Of a stretch of DNA of 42,243 nucleotides, positions 27,857-39,149 are shown in pieces. This DNA comes from Astrothelium macrocarpum. Taxonomy: Eukaryota; Ascomycota; Dothideomycetes; Trypetheliales; Trypetheliaceae. Made by a program: the position numbers and the translations under genes. Within the stretch, counting starts at the first letter, position 1, and each line of letters opens with the position of its first letter. Below the pieces are notes generated by a model. It searched no databases. It saw only the letters and a program-made list of their open reading frames with translations, and was not told the DNA's origin. The DNA lies in assembly GCA_021030915.1 (NCBI GenBank), contig JAGEMR010000193.1:1-42243 (forward strand), in the 5' to 3' direction.

Positions 27857-30476
27857 CTACAATTCAACCTTTTCTTCCTCCGTCTCCCCCGTTCCCAAAA
27901 CCTCCTGCCCCTCCTCCAACATGCTCATCTTCTCCATCCTCAAACTCATCTCCGCCTCTGCTCTCGTCATCTCCACGCCCCACTCCATTCTTCCAAACAC
28001 CTCCTTATTCTTCCCGCCACACGACCTCTCCAGCGCCAAGCTCGCAAAATGCGCACCGACGACCGGACGATTCATGAAATGTGGCCCAGGCCACCCACCT
28101 TCACCCTCCGTCTCATACAGATCCGTAAACGGACGATCGGTGCTGGTTTCGTTGAGCCAACCGGCAACCTTGGACACGATGAGAGCGCGTACGGACGGGG
28201 AAGCAACGGCCGCGGCTTCGAACTCCCAGTCGGATTTGGTGTACAGGTGGCGCGAGTCGAGGGGGAGACCGTAGGTTTGGTGGACTGCGCCGTACCAAGA
28301 GGATTGCTTGGTGTAGATGTAGTTTGGTATGAAATTGGATGAGCTGCTGGAGTTATCGCTCGGGTGGAAACAGAGGAGAGCGTCGGCAAAGAGGCTGTAG
28401 AGCGTGGTCCAGCTGCCGTACCAGTCGTACGCAAGCTTCGCGTGGCTACCGTCGCGACTCATGCCGAATTTTTCCCATTTCTTGATGTAGACTTCGGAGA
28501 TATTGCGGTAATACTTGGCGTCCTTTTCGTTGCCCATGACTTCGGAAAGCTCACTCATAGCTTTGATACCGATGATGCCCTTCAATGCAAGATTGGTTTG
28601 GAGAGCGAGCCAACCAGCAAAGTCATCAGTAGAAAGCTGGTTCTCGGGCTCAAGCGCGTATTCAATCAGATAACCAGTCCATTGCTTCCAAAGATCATAG
28701 CTTCGGCTGAGCCATCTCTGAGCCTGACGGAGACCTTTAGAGTTTGTAGGTCCACCCCAGGAATCATCAAGACCAGTAATTTCACCATTTGACTCTATAG
28801 AAAGAGCAAAGGGATAACTTTGAATCTGTTCTGCTGAGATATCCCCGTTACCCAGTGAAGACCAAATTGACTGTGCATTCTGTCCATCTCCGTAGGTGAG
28901 CGAGTTGACGAGTGATAGGCCCATAATTAAGATGTCTCCGCATTCTTCGACCGGCATATATTCGTCGTTTCCGTCAAAATGACCCGTCAGATTGGGGAAG
29001 TGCTGACCCAAATCGTGCATTGCCGATTTGCGTGGATACTGGCCGCTCAGCATGTGCTCAATCAGCGGTTCAAGCAGATATGCGAGCCATCTAGGATTTG
29101 TATAAAGATAGAATGGGAAAGCAGGGAAAATGACATCAATCGTTTGACAATTGCCGTTGGATGAAATCTCCTTTAGGAAAAGTAGAGGACTTTCGGCAGT
29201 GCCTACAAACGACGTTCCTCCAATTGATTGTCGTGCCGATAGATATGCGATTTCTTGGTATTCAGCTCCGCCCGATTGATAGGCATCATGTCCGAGCTGG
29301 TCCGAGAAATTCTGAGCCAGAGCATGAGCGTGTTTGAAGTCATGATAATGCCACGAGAGCATATCTTCATCCGAAGGGAAGAACGACTTCCAAAGCGGAC
29401 GCATGTATGTCAAGCCCCGAGCGGAGGCGTACTGTGCGATAGGATCTTGAATGTAGGCAATTGTAAAAAGGGCACTATCTTTTTGTTTTCCAGAGCCACC
29501 TGAAGATAACTCGAACGATTTTGAGAATGCAAAAGCCGGACTATCTTCCACGTAATCAGGGTGTCTATGATCCTGTGTGAGAAGATTGGATAGTTTGTCA
29601 GATTGGGCAAACTTCTTTCGAAGCATTTTGGCTGGGCCTGCGTCATGATAAACTTCAGAAGGAGCAGTGACGTGTAGTACGCCCCATTCTGAGCGATCCT
29701 TTGTCTCTGTGAACAGCTCTTGATTTTTCTTCTTGATTTGCCATGTTTTCAGTCCCTTCTTCTCATGAATGGTGTTCGTTTTGAGTCCCCATTGCAGCTC
29801 TGGCTGCTGATTCCCGCTCACCCATTGTCCATCGACATCTATGTATATGTTGACATTGAAGCTGCCTTCGACATAAACAGTGAGGTATGCAGCAGGCAGG
29901 GATTGGCGCAATGTTGATGTTGGTGTGATTGGGGAGAGGAAGGATAAAACAATCTCTCCATTGGAGCCATAACTTGGATTCGGGATATGGTATGTAAGAT
30001 TTGTGGTGGTCGCATCGAAGCTAGCACCGAGATATGTCGGGCTTGAGACGGAGTACCTTTGCGAGAATGTTAAAGAAATCAAGACGTGTTGCTCACCAGA
30101 TACTCACCCATCTTGATCTTCCAAAGAGTCTTGAGCTCGACCAAGCAAAGGGTAGACTGTCCCTGTCTTGCTGACTGAAGCTAGAATGGAAAATCCAATC
30201 TGTAAAGAAGCGTAAAATCAGCTCCTGTGTCGAGAGGCATAGCTGGGGGATTCCGCGACAGACGGAGAAAGACTAGGACTCGCAACCTACCTCTTCTCCC
30301 GTCCAGAAAGTGGGCCATTTAGTCCAGGGTTCATCTCTCGCATTCAAGAAATGAGTGTTCAGATAAGGATTGCGAACAATGAGCGGAAGCGTGGGAGGCG
30401 TCAGGATGGAAGCTTCAGCTAGGCTAGCCGTCAGCACCGAAGCTACGGCAGCTCCAAAAGCTGATGCTCGTCGCAT
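27857..30476 (-). CDS. Secreted GtaA-type glutaminase family protein (DUF5127/DUF4965/DUF1793)
   Basis: Three exons join in phase to 825 aa: 30291-30476, 30108-30199 and 27857-30056. The introns are 91 and 51 nt. A signal peptide covers about residues 1-22 (alanine-rich core ending LAEAS). Next come PLIVRNPYLNTHF and WTKWPTFWTGEE, typical of this family's N-terminus. The long central part has features of the hairpin region, such as GGAEYQEIAYLSARQS, the MHDLGQHFPN and DEYMPVEECGD segments and TGLDDSWGG. The C-terminal YDWYGSWTTLYSLFADALL and SSWYGAVHQTYGLPLDSRH belong to the DUF1793-like portion. The last about 50 residues are acidic, Met/Glu-rich and look like an extension. Family members such as Aspergillus GtaA are extracellular glutaminases; substrate specificity here is not verified. 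Several Asn-x-Ser/Thr sites agree with secretion. Confidence 0.9.
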
Positions 30477-30853
30477 CTTGCAGCACTAGCTACAAACGAG
30501 TGATACGATATCAATTGAATGAAGCTCTTTTCAGAGCGGTGGCATTGAAGCTATAGATAAACAGTATGTACAGCCAGCTGAGGCGGGGATGAAACAAGCT
30601 CTGGTTGGAAGCGCTCAAGCGGCGTTGGTCTGGTGATGACGGGATTCAGCCACAATTGAATCTGGGGAAACGCGGTGAAGATCCTGCAAGGTCCCGCTAC
30701 TATCCCAGACTAACATCATCCCTCCTAAAGAGCTTTGCTGCATCGACAAAGTACAGAGTACGGAGCATGTGCAGATAAGCAACGATTCCCCTGCTGCGTA
30801 TACTTCTTGATATGCTAATCAGCCTCCCGGTCTAGCGGCATCATTCCACTATC
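30477..30853. other. Promoter region of the glutaminase gene
   Basis: These 377 bp lie between the 3' end of the next gene and the start of the glutaminase gene, both on the minus strand. I see no distinctive element. Confidence 0.4.
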
Positions 30854-32182
30854 TCAAGGCCTCTCTCCCTGTGCTTCCTCTGTCATCTCATCTGAACCCA
30901 CGTTCTTCCTCTTCATCGCGTTCGCCACAATACCCTTCAGTCCTCTAGCAGCTAAGAGTCTGCCTCTTTGGTTCTTTGCAGGAGAGCCGTCGTCAACAAC
31001 ATCGTGCGTCTCAGCTGTGAATAGCTTATCGGATGGTCCCGAGTGCATAGTATTGATTTTGACCTGACCGAGATCATTTTCAGTAGAAGACTTTAGCAAT
31101 GACATGTCCGGACCTAATCTGTCTCCCGGCCGATAATGCAAACGTGCTTGCTCGTGCAAGGAATTTTGTGATGGTGCGCGCTGGAAACACGCGCGAGGTG
31201 GAAAGGAAAGTCGATGGTAGAATTCAGCAGTTCTACTGAGCGTGTTTTTGGTAGTCCCTTTCGTGTCGGATTCGATTTTGGATAGTGGAATCGCCTCAGA
31301 ACCGGACTGTGCACTAACAAAGGATTCTGTGTCGCTTTTGGATTGTGGCCTGGATGGGCCATCAAGGGATTCGGTAATAGGCTCTTTTAGGGAATCCTCA
31401 ACCAATGAACCTGCAGATTGGTTTCTAGGCGTCTCTTCCTGTTCTACCAGACCAACAAGCGCTTCAAGTTGTTCTACAAAGACGAAGCCATGAGCTAATA
31501 TTCTATTAGAATGATGAGATTGCCTTGCCTAGAGTCATGAAATGGTATCTAAAATTGACGAATGGAGAGTCTTTTGGATCCAGAAGCGCGTATTCGTAGT
31601 ATCTTTGCTTCTCTGGTTTCTTGAGATAACCATATGAACGAATACTGATACTTTGTAAGTCGCCTTTCATTTCAACAGCGTCCACGATACTTACTCTACT
31701 AGGCTCCGCGGGCTCTTGTTACTTTCGGGCGAAAAACAGCTTGGTTGTAGTTCTTTCATGACCCTCCTTCTGGCATTTGCTCGATGCACTTTGATCTCAA
31801 GCAGCCCTTGTCGATGGCCTACGTCGTCTCTCCGGGCTTGCGAAAATGCCAAGGCTTTTTTCTCAATGATAGCTTGCCCTCTATCATTTTCTCCCCCATT
31901 GAAAAGTCCAAAGGAGACCTTGCCACGGTACTCGTCCTCTGGCCCCGTTCCCCAGCTGACAAAATGCTTGCCGTTGACAAAGAGCTTGAAAAGGAAGTAG
32001 CCATTCTTCGGATAAGGAGGTAGGATGAAGTATTTGACATGTAGATGGGAACCATGATATGTAGGTGCGTAAACATCGAATGTGGGATTTCTAACTTCCT
32101 GGGAACCATCCTTGAATTCAGGAATACCATGCGGATCATAATCATTGCACAAAGCAATACGGATGCTCTGGAAAGTAGGCAT
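30854..32182 (-). CDS. Conserved fungal protein of unknown function, with a GC-AG intron
   Basis: Three exons join in phase to 409 aa: 31695-32182, 31529-31650 and 30854-31473. Intron 1 (44 nt) has a GTAAGT donor. Intron 2 (31474-31528, 55 nt) starts GCAAGG and ends TTTGTAG, with a CTAAT branch-like site, so it is a GC-AG intron. The joined sequence runs FRYHFMTL then EQLEALVGLV across the junction. The N-terminal 110 residues (for example YFLFKLFVNGKHFVSWG, then KVSFGLFNGGE) look like a folded beta-rich domain that I have the impression is shared by many ascomycete proteins; I know no function for it. YYEYALLDPKDSPFVNFRYH lies before the second intron. The C-terminal half is Ser/Lys-rich and probably disordered. 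No signal peptide or membrane segment is seen. The family assignment is left open. Confidence 0.72.
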
Positions 32183-32735
32183 CTTAAAATCTTGTCGAAT
32201 AGTGTCGATAGAATGGTAAGCGAGTCCGTTTGTCGGCTACGAACACACGGTATGACGTACACACTACCCAGATGGCAAGAGCCAGTGGAAGCTGGGCGAG
32301 ACTCAAAAGATGCCCGGTCAGAAAAAGATATTGTGAATTACGGAAAAGGATATCCAGCCATATGGTGAAGAAACGCTGAGCCAGGTTTCGGGACGATCCA
32401 GAGCACCTACTCAAATAAAGTTCAACACCACAAGTCACAAGATTCACCCAGTTTTGATGAGTGAGCTCTCGACTGTGTAGAGCAATAACCGATATCTTTC
32501 GAGGAAAGAGAAGAATTCCGCCTCCCGATGACGGTCGAGAAGTTAAGCCACTTCGGCATTTGCTGGAATGGCTTCATTCCTAAGACCAGCGGTGGGAGCT
32601 CTCCGATATAGTGCCTGGTAGTCAGGAATATTAAACGATTTAAAGAATCACTCCAGACATTCATGATGCGCTTTGGTCCGGAGGGCCTCTCCAGTACATG
32701 TGCCGCCAAAACTATTTCAATTCCAATATTTCTAT
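32183..32735. other. Intergenic between two minus-strand genes
   Basis: These 553 bp hold the upstream region of the unknown-function gene and the 3' flank of the ThDP enzyme. Only short open frames occur and nothing is recognised. Confidence 0.4.
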
Positions 32736-34833
32736 CTATTGAATAACTGCATCAATCAAGGCGCCTTTCCCAGACTTCACCACCTCCACCGCTTCCGCCA
32801 AAATACCTTCCAAGGCCGCCCATTCCTCTACCTTCCAGATCGCCAGGTTTCCATTCGCCGCGCTCTGCGCAATGCCCCCATAGTTCGGCCCATCGTTCTT
32901 CAAATCTATCCCCAGACCCTCGTCACTCGCTGTCGCTGCAATACCCCCCGGATGTACATCGTCAATCGCAGTCCGCGTTGCTTTCCAGCCACCATTATTG
33001 ATGATGACCGTCAAAAAGGGCGTTTGGAGCCGATGCTGGGCCCAGTAAACGGCGCTGGGAGCGCCAAAAACGAAGGCGCCATCGCCAATGACTGCACAGA
33101 CGAAGCGGGAGTTGTTTTGAGGGCCCCCATCGCGTCTTGTGATGTTTGGCCGTCCGCTCGTGTCGTACATGTCTGTTGCGAGCTTGATGCCGATGGCCGC
33201 GCCGCCGGCCCAGCCGAGACCGGAACCACCTTTGCTGAAATGAGTTCCTGGATTCTTGAGCTGGAGTTGTTCGACGAGCGGGACTGAATTGGTGACGGCG
33301 TCCGAGGCAAAGATTGTATCTTCGGGGAGCAGACGTCGGAGGGAGGCGAAAAGATAGTCTTTGGTCAGCATTCCATTTTCGCTTGGCTTGGCTCGGTTTG
33401 TAAGAGATTCAAGACCTTTAGCGTGGGACTTTTCCAGATCAGCCCAACGTGTTTCAAAGACCGAATTCTTCCGTGATTCGAGCTCAGGAGATTCGGAAAT
33501 AAAGTGCAGAAGCTGTTCGAGCGCTATGGATGCTTCGGCATTGTAGGTACCGGTTGTGTAGATATCGAAGAGCATCATCCGTTCTTTGCGAGGGTCTATG
33601 TCGATATGATAGATTGTTGCTGTATCGGAGAGCTTTACTTTGGTGGGAATCCACGGTACGTCTACGTCTACGACTAGAACAACATCTGCGTTCTTAATCG
33701 CGGCAGCGGCTCCGGTAGATCGATAGAGACTAGCTCTATGATTTGCTGGAAACGACACTTCTCGCGCTTCAAAGTCAAACACCCTCAGACCGCCGACCAG
33801 ATCAGCCAATTTCTTCAGAGTCTCTACAGCTTGTTGAGATCTTCCAAGATATCCGGTGACGACGAGCGGGCGTTCCGCGAAGAGCAATGCGTTCCCAATG
33901 GATTTCACAGCATCCGGCGGTAGCCCACCAAGATGACATGAGGGAGCTGGTCGAGACTTTTGCACCTCATTTTCCACAGGAGCGGGCCCAGCCAAAGCCT
34001 CTCTCGTTGCCGTTAGGTAAGTCGGACCAGGATTACCTGTAGAGGCCATGAGTAGGGCGCGATTAACGATCGTTCGGACATGTTCTCCGAACTTGATCTC
34101 ATTCGAATAGCGGCTATACGGTTCGATAATTGACTGCGGATTCGGGCAGTCTTGATACCAATGAACATGCTCGGAACGGGAACCGGGAAGTTCTCCGTAT
34201 AAGGTGAATGGTGCTAGGCCGGCAAGAATAAGGACAGGTGCTTTGCCGCTGGAAGCGTTGTGCAGGCCTTGACCCAGAGCTGCGGTGCCCACGTCCACGT
34301 GGACAAGCACACATTGTGGTCTTCGTGTCAGTCGTCCATATGCATCTGCTGCCGACATTGCAACAAACTGGAAAGCTAGTTAGTTGAATATGGTAATGAG
34401 GACTGTTGGACTATACCTCGTGTAGAAAAATGAGCATTTTTGGCCAAGTCTTCTTCCCATGTTGTCGGCGATAGTAAGCCTCAATGATGCTTGGATGATC
34501 AGATCCCAAGACCGCGAAAATATAGTCTACCCCAGCCTGTACGTGGTTATATCAGTGAATGAGCCCGGTAGGATTAAGTTGAGGCTACTCGAGCAAGACC
34601 ATGACGCTGTCACACGAGATGATCCGAGAATTCTATCGGCTCGGAGGGGGTTTTCCGATCATGGAAGCGCAGACGTTTCCAAGTCAGAATGAATAGATTG
34701 ATTGCATCCTTTCTGTTCGAACCAAGTCGGTATGACCTACATCTGCAAGTGTCTGTAGGAGCAAATATGCTACAGTAAAGGGTTCACATTTGGCAATGGG
34801 TGTAGCGTTTGCCTCTGGTCCACCTGAAGACAT
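32736..34833 (-). CDS. Thiamine-diphosphate-dependent enzyme (acetolactate synthase/benzoylformate decarboxylase-like)
   Basis: Three exons join in phase to 614 aa: 34741-34833, 34417-34536 and 32736-34367. Intron 1 is 204 nt, long for this window, and intron 2 is 49 nt. Exon 1 (31 aa) ends LLLQTLAD and joins to AGVDYIFAVLGSDHPSIIEA, the usual start of the pyrimidine-binding domain. The ThDP-activating Glu71 is the last residue of exon 2, in FLHE. The middle domain follows (about 200-370). The PP domain carries GDGAF (Asp in GDG at 499-501) and NNGG (528-531), the cofactor/metal motif of the family. Such enzymes decarboxylate 2-keto acids or condense the resulting aldehyde; the substrate is not readable. 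No targeting peptide is obvious, which argues against mitochondrial branched-chain synthesis. Placement next to a rhodopsin-domain protein and an MFS carrier gives no pathway. Confidence 0.9.
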
Positions 34834-35699
34834 CGCTTCACGTCAGTAGCTCGAGACTGCCGTAAAGGCTCAAGGAATTGTCAAGCTATCCACAAATCGT
34901 TAATTGAAAGAGGACAATGTAGTTTTAGTCTGCGTTCTGTTCTGGCTGTTGCGGCTGTAGTATTGTTTGTTGCTATGGCCGGATGGTGTTGTGTTGCATT
35001 GCCGAAAAGTGATGCCGTTGGACGGATCAGTCACTTCTTGTCGGGTAGCTCCCTTGGAGCACGGCATATTGGAGACCACATGTGCTACCTTCATAACCAT
35101 GTGTGTTGAGGCTGGCTGAATGTTTGTCATGGGTTAATTTGCAGATCAAGAAGGAAGACACCGGTCGAACTAGGCGAGAAAAGGCATGCAGTTAAATCTG
35201 ACAGTTGCACTAAAATCTCATGACATTGAGCGCCGAGTCCCTGCATTTCCAGAAAATAGGACTAGACAAATTCGGGAGACCCCAGTACTAACAAGCAGCT
35301 CACATGTAGAATGTTTTGCAAACGACTTGATTCCTGAATAGTGCTCAAATTGTATTGAGGCTCTCCCAAGCTCAATAAACAGAATCATTATTTACGAAGC
35401 GTTTAGTGAGTGGCTTATTGAACACAGCAATAACAGTACAATCATTTGTAAAATTGCCAGTACATTGTTTTATGTTAATTCGCACTCGGGGATGCCCCCA
35501 ATAGAATTTTGACATATATCACAAGGCAAGAAAGTTTATCGGAAACTCTCATTCGCATTGCAATCGCACATTTTGGCTGGAGGTCTCCCTACACGAGAAT
35601 CAAGGCAAGAATTGTATTTTCTATTTTTCTACGTATCATCTGCATCTCTTCATCGGCTAAAAAGCCGGAATTCTAATCTACATGAAAATTGTGGGCAAT
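34834..35699. other. Intergenic, no gene recognised
   Basis: The region contains the ThDP gene promoter and the 3' flank of the membrane protein. A 76-codon minus-strand frame (34900-35130) rich in Asn, Ser and Thr has no motif, and I do not call it. Moderately AT-rich, without the heavy RIP look. Confidence 0.4.
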
Positions 35700-37119
35700 T
35701 CAATCGCCCACTGGACGAATCTCATCATCGCCGTGATTATTCACGGCACCCCCCAGCTCTTCCTCCACCCCCACTGCCACATCCTGCTTTTTGGAGATGG
35801 TACCCCTGCGCGGGGGCACCATCTCCAAATCCTCTGAGGTCACTGGGGAGGCCCCCAGTGGATTGACTGGCAGGGGAAAGCTGAACCCCTCGTGGGCGCA
35901 ATTTTCATTGCGCCTCCAGAATGCCAATTTTCCCCTGAGGGGACCCCCAGTCCAGCCTAGAGAAATGGGCCTTGCCCAGTATTCGGACAAGGCCCGGCTG
36001 ATGGGCCTTTTTAGGAAAGGCAGATTGGCGCAGAAGAGCCCGATCGCAGCTTCCGCTATTGACCATACCAGGGCAGGCTCAGAACTCCAAGTAGTGTCCG
36101 TTTGTTCTGTGCTCTCTACGAGAGCCTTCATACGGAATGCCGACGCTGCACAGATGAAGAGACCCCCAGCGAATAAAACGAACAGGCCAATCTTCTTGAT
36201 ACGGTCCATACGAAGACTGTTGATGACACCGGCGGGCATGAAGACAATGAAGAGGTCTGTGGTCGTATTGTAGGCAGCCCAGGACCAGCGAAAGGGACTA
36301 TTGCTGATACACCGTCCATGAACGTGTCTATCCCAAGACGCGGCGACTGGGACACATTGGAAGATAGTGGCAACAACGAAACTGAGAGTCCCCAGAAGTA
36401 CGACTAGGATGGTGATTTTGCAGATACGTTGGAACCAATTTGTTGCGAAGACACGGTGATAGAGGAGGAGAAATGCTAATTTGTTGAAACAGATTGTGAC
36501 CTTGTAGGTAATCTGGAAGAACCACCAATACTGTAGAAATTTAGTATCGTGTATTAGATTAGTAGCGTGCATACGTACCTTGAGGGCTTTCAATAGATGT
36601 CCGCCACCATGCTCAACTTGGTACAAGTGCTTTCCGAAGCCATTCTGAACGGCGATGCAACCAAGGACGAGAGTGACAATTAGGGAAATCTTATTTGTGT
36701 TAGCTACTGAGCACCTCAAACGTTTTATTTTCAGTACTTACCGCTGAACAGAGCACCATGTACTCTTCAGTAGCAAGGAATTTACGGGTCTTGGCGACGT
36801 AGACAAGGCGGAAGGTAGTAAGGATAATGCTGGCGACACAGGTGGAAATAGCGGCACGATTAAAGACTTTGCCTTCATTTGGCATGGCTTCCTTTTTGAT
36901 GGCTTCCATTCTGAAGTCGCGAGTGGGGATAAGTAAGAAAGTCCTTACAAACTCTGTTAGAATCATGAAAAGAGCCCGGTTAATGAGCCATCGGAGATCG
37001 AACTGAGGCTCCATTCGCGAAATCGCACGAGAAGCTCCTTTGGTCGTTTTGGGATATGCCGCCGCAAAACTGGACATGGAGTCCGAGGACACGGAAGTTG
37101 GCTGGCTCGCAACAGCCAT
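35700..37119 (-). CDS. Fungal rhodopsin-domain seven-helix membrane protein (PTH11-like, no CFEM)
   Basis: Three exons join in phase 0 to 439 aa: 36742-37119, 36579-36689 and 35700-36530. The introns are 52 nt (GTAAGT donor, GCTAAC branch) and 48 nt (GTACGT donor). The helices seen are AISTCVASIILTTFRLVYVA, ISLIVTLVLGCIAV, YKVTICFNKLAFLLLYHRVF, ITILVVLLGTLSFVVATIF, TTDLFIVFMPAGVI, IGLFVLFAGGLFICAASAF and LVWSIAEAAIGLFCANLPFL. QCVPVAASWD before a conserved Cys, then the PAGVI region and EPALVWSIAEAAIG, are hallmarks of the fungal rhodopsin-domain family. The N-terminal 60-100 residues are polar and unusual, so the true start could be further in (Met at MEAIKKEAM). There is no CFEM domain. Function is unknown; a receptor-like role is only suggested by the fold. 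The C-terminal tail is charged and contains a DNA hairpin. Confidence 0.85.
35793..35829. repeat. Near-perfect inverted repeat inside the membrane-protein gene
   Basis: GGAGATGGT at the left and ACCATCTCC at the right enclose CCCCTGCGCGGGGG, forming a stem of about 14-15 bp with one mismatch and a tiny loop. It lies in the last exon, in the codons for EMVPPRRGT, near the C-terminus. Confidence 0.85.
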
Positions 37120-39149
37120 AGTCGACTTATGATATTAGCTGATAGCCACAGGCACTCACGGTGAGAGGTAAGACCTTGAGTAGGTTTTGAAGTGCTTTTA
37201 GCTAGCGTAGCAGGCAACTTTGTTGATGCTGTGTGCTGACAGAAAGATGTGCGAGAGAGAAGGAAGAAAAGGGAGAAATCGAAATGGAAAGTGTACTCTT
37301 ATTCCTCTCGTGGTAGCACAAATAGAGCTTCCCCTCCAGTCCCCACTTTCAAGCTTTTCTTCAGGGTCCAAGCTTAAGCTGTATGTCACTTTAAGAATAA
37401 AGGAGCTGAAGTGAAGAAACGGTGGGCAAAATGAGAGGCCCAAAACTGTACACCATCTTTGTGATTCTCCCCCACATCTGGGGCTTGCAACCTCCAATTG
37501 CCTGGTAGAATTATCTTATGCTTTGCAAGAAATCGTGAAAAGTTCTCGGTTAAGCTGATGGCGGTCTGAGCACTGGGATATGACTTGACAAGTTGCAAAA
37601 CACCAAGGTAGCTACAACGGAGTAGCTCTTTACCGAGATGGACACATTACACAGCAATCTCCCACAGCTAGTGAATTCCATACATGTGCTTTCGTGAAAT
37701 GCGATTGTACCGCTCTTCATCTACATTCGATGTCCATCGTTGATCGTGTCTTTGAGTAGCTTGAGGCGATGCTCATGTTGGACAGACCCGGGAGTTTGCT
37801 GCGACCATCACGGGACCGACATCGATTCGTATTCTACAAGTGCGACCTTGTTACGTCGAATTACCACAGTATTCTCTGTTGGTGTACCAGCATGTGGTAT
37901 CCATCTTCTAGTTGTTATACACAGTTAAACGCACGACGTTGACGTTTTGACTAAGGGCGTGCGGCCTGTCGGTTTAGCGCTAGGGTGGCTTGGGCTCACA
38001 TTTCGTACATAAGCAGATCTAAGCCAATCATAGCTTTCCTGTGATCTCTACTTTGGTAACAAATCTACATAAAAAGAAAGAAAATCTGTTTTTAGGTGTA
38101 CGATTATCGTTTGTGAATCATCTCAATAGCACTATGTAGATTTGGGCGGTTTAAGGCGACGCGTAAGGGACATCGCCATTCTTGAAATGAAGCATGGCCA
38201 AAAGCCAACAGCCACTCGAAGGTAGACTTCTCGATTTCTGTTGAAGAATCTTTAAACTCACATAAAAAGGTAGGGGATTGGTGGATTTGTGAATGCTCAA
38301 GCAACCAGCGTGCTAGCGTATGCTTCGCTACATTCGGTTAGAAAGACCCACAAGTAAATCGCTGAGTTTCTGGCACCCTTGTTGGAGCTATGGCCATGTC
38401 GCTCGCCGCTCCACAACTTTGAACGTGTCAACCTCGGTCACTCCAACTGTCGATCATCTTACTCAAACAATTATATGGATAGAGACAGCAACAGGTACGT
38501 ACCTCCACAGTGCACATTTAAAGAACGCAAACATGCGTCTTAGAATCACCATTTGGTGCACAGACTCCTTCCGGTGGCCCAGCACCCCTGCTACCATCAG
38601 ATCTGCCACCATGCGTGACGTGAGAGGCAAGTATTGGTAGTTACATTTGCTTAGATCATACATCCTTTGGTTCCATGCGCATCTGTCTTAGAAGCAGAAT
38701 TTCGGACGATCGAAACCGGTGAAGTGACCCCTTCTCTTGTCAGGGAAATGATCTGTCTATCATCTGGCTTTGCTTCGCGCTAGTGCAGACCAGCGCCGTC
38801 TTGGTTCCAGACCCAGGACCTGGAAAAGACCCTGTCCAAACGTAAAGTCGTCTACCACCATCCACCTGTACCATCTACTAATATAGGAACAAAGCCTTGT
38901 CTGACGGATACCTGCTGACAGCTCACCGTTATAAGCACACTCCCGCACGACCAAATACGGCGGGATTTTTGTGATGTCCTCCATTCACTGTCTCCGTCCT
39001 ACACATGACTTCCAAGTTTAATTTTCCATCCAATTTTCATAATTTCCGTTCTAACTGGTCAATTCTCTATTCCCTTCAGCTTCGATTTCGTACTGATCCA
39101 AATCTTGCGCTCAAGACCTTCCTCTTCTCTGTTTATTATATTAAACAAG
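37120..39149. other. 2.0 kb intergenic between divergent membrane-protein and MFS genes
   Basis: This holds the promoters of two divergently transcribed genes. Bases 37120-37300 look like a leader: purine/pyrimidine-biased, with a possible splice pair (GTGAGT at 37157, CATAAG just before TCGACTATG) that would be an unusually short leader intron. Open frames at 38104-38304, 38320-38640 and 38760-38984 have no recognisable motif. I see no repeat or RNA gene. Confidence 0.4.

Noticed and set aside
27764..28342. 192-codon plus-strand open frame
   Set aside because: It lies entirely opposite the 3' part of the well-supported glutaminase gene. It is low-complexity and Arg/Pro/Leu-rich, as expected for a mirror frame.
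34900..35130. 76-codon minus-strand frame upstream of the ThDP gene
   Set aside because: Polar, low-information composition without a motif. It probably falls in promoter sequence.
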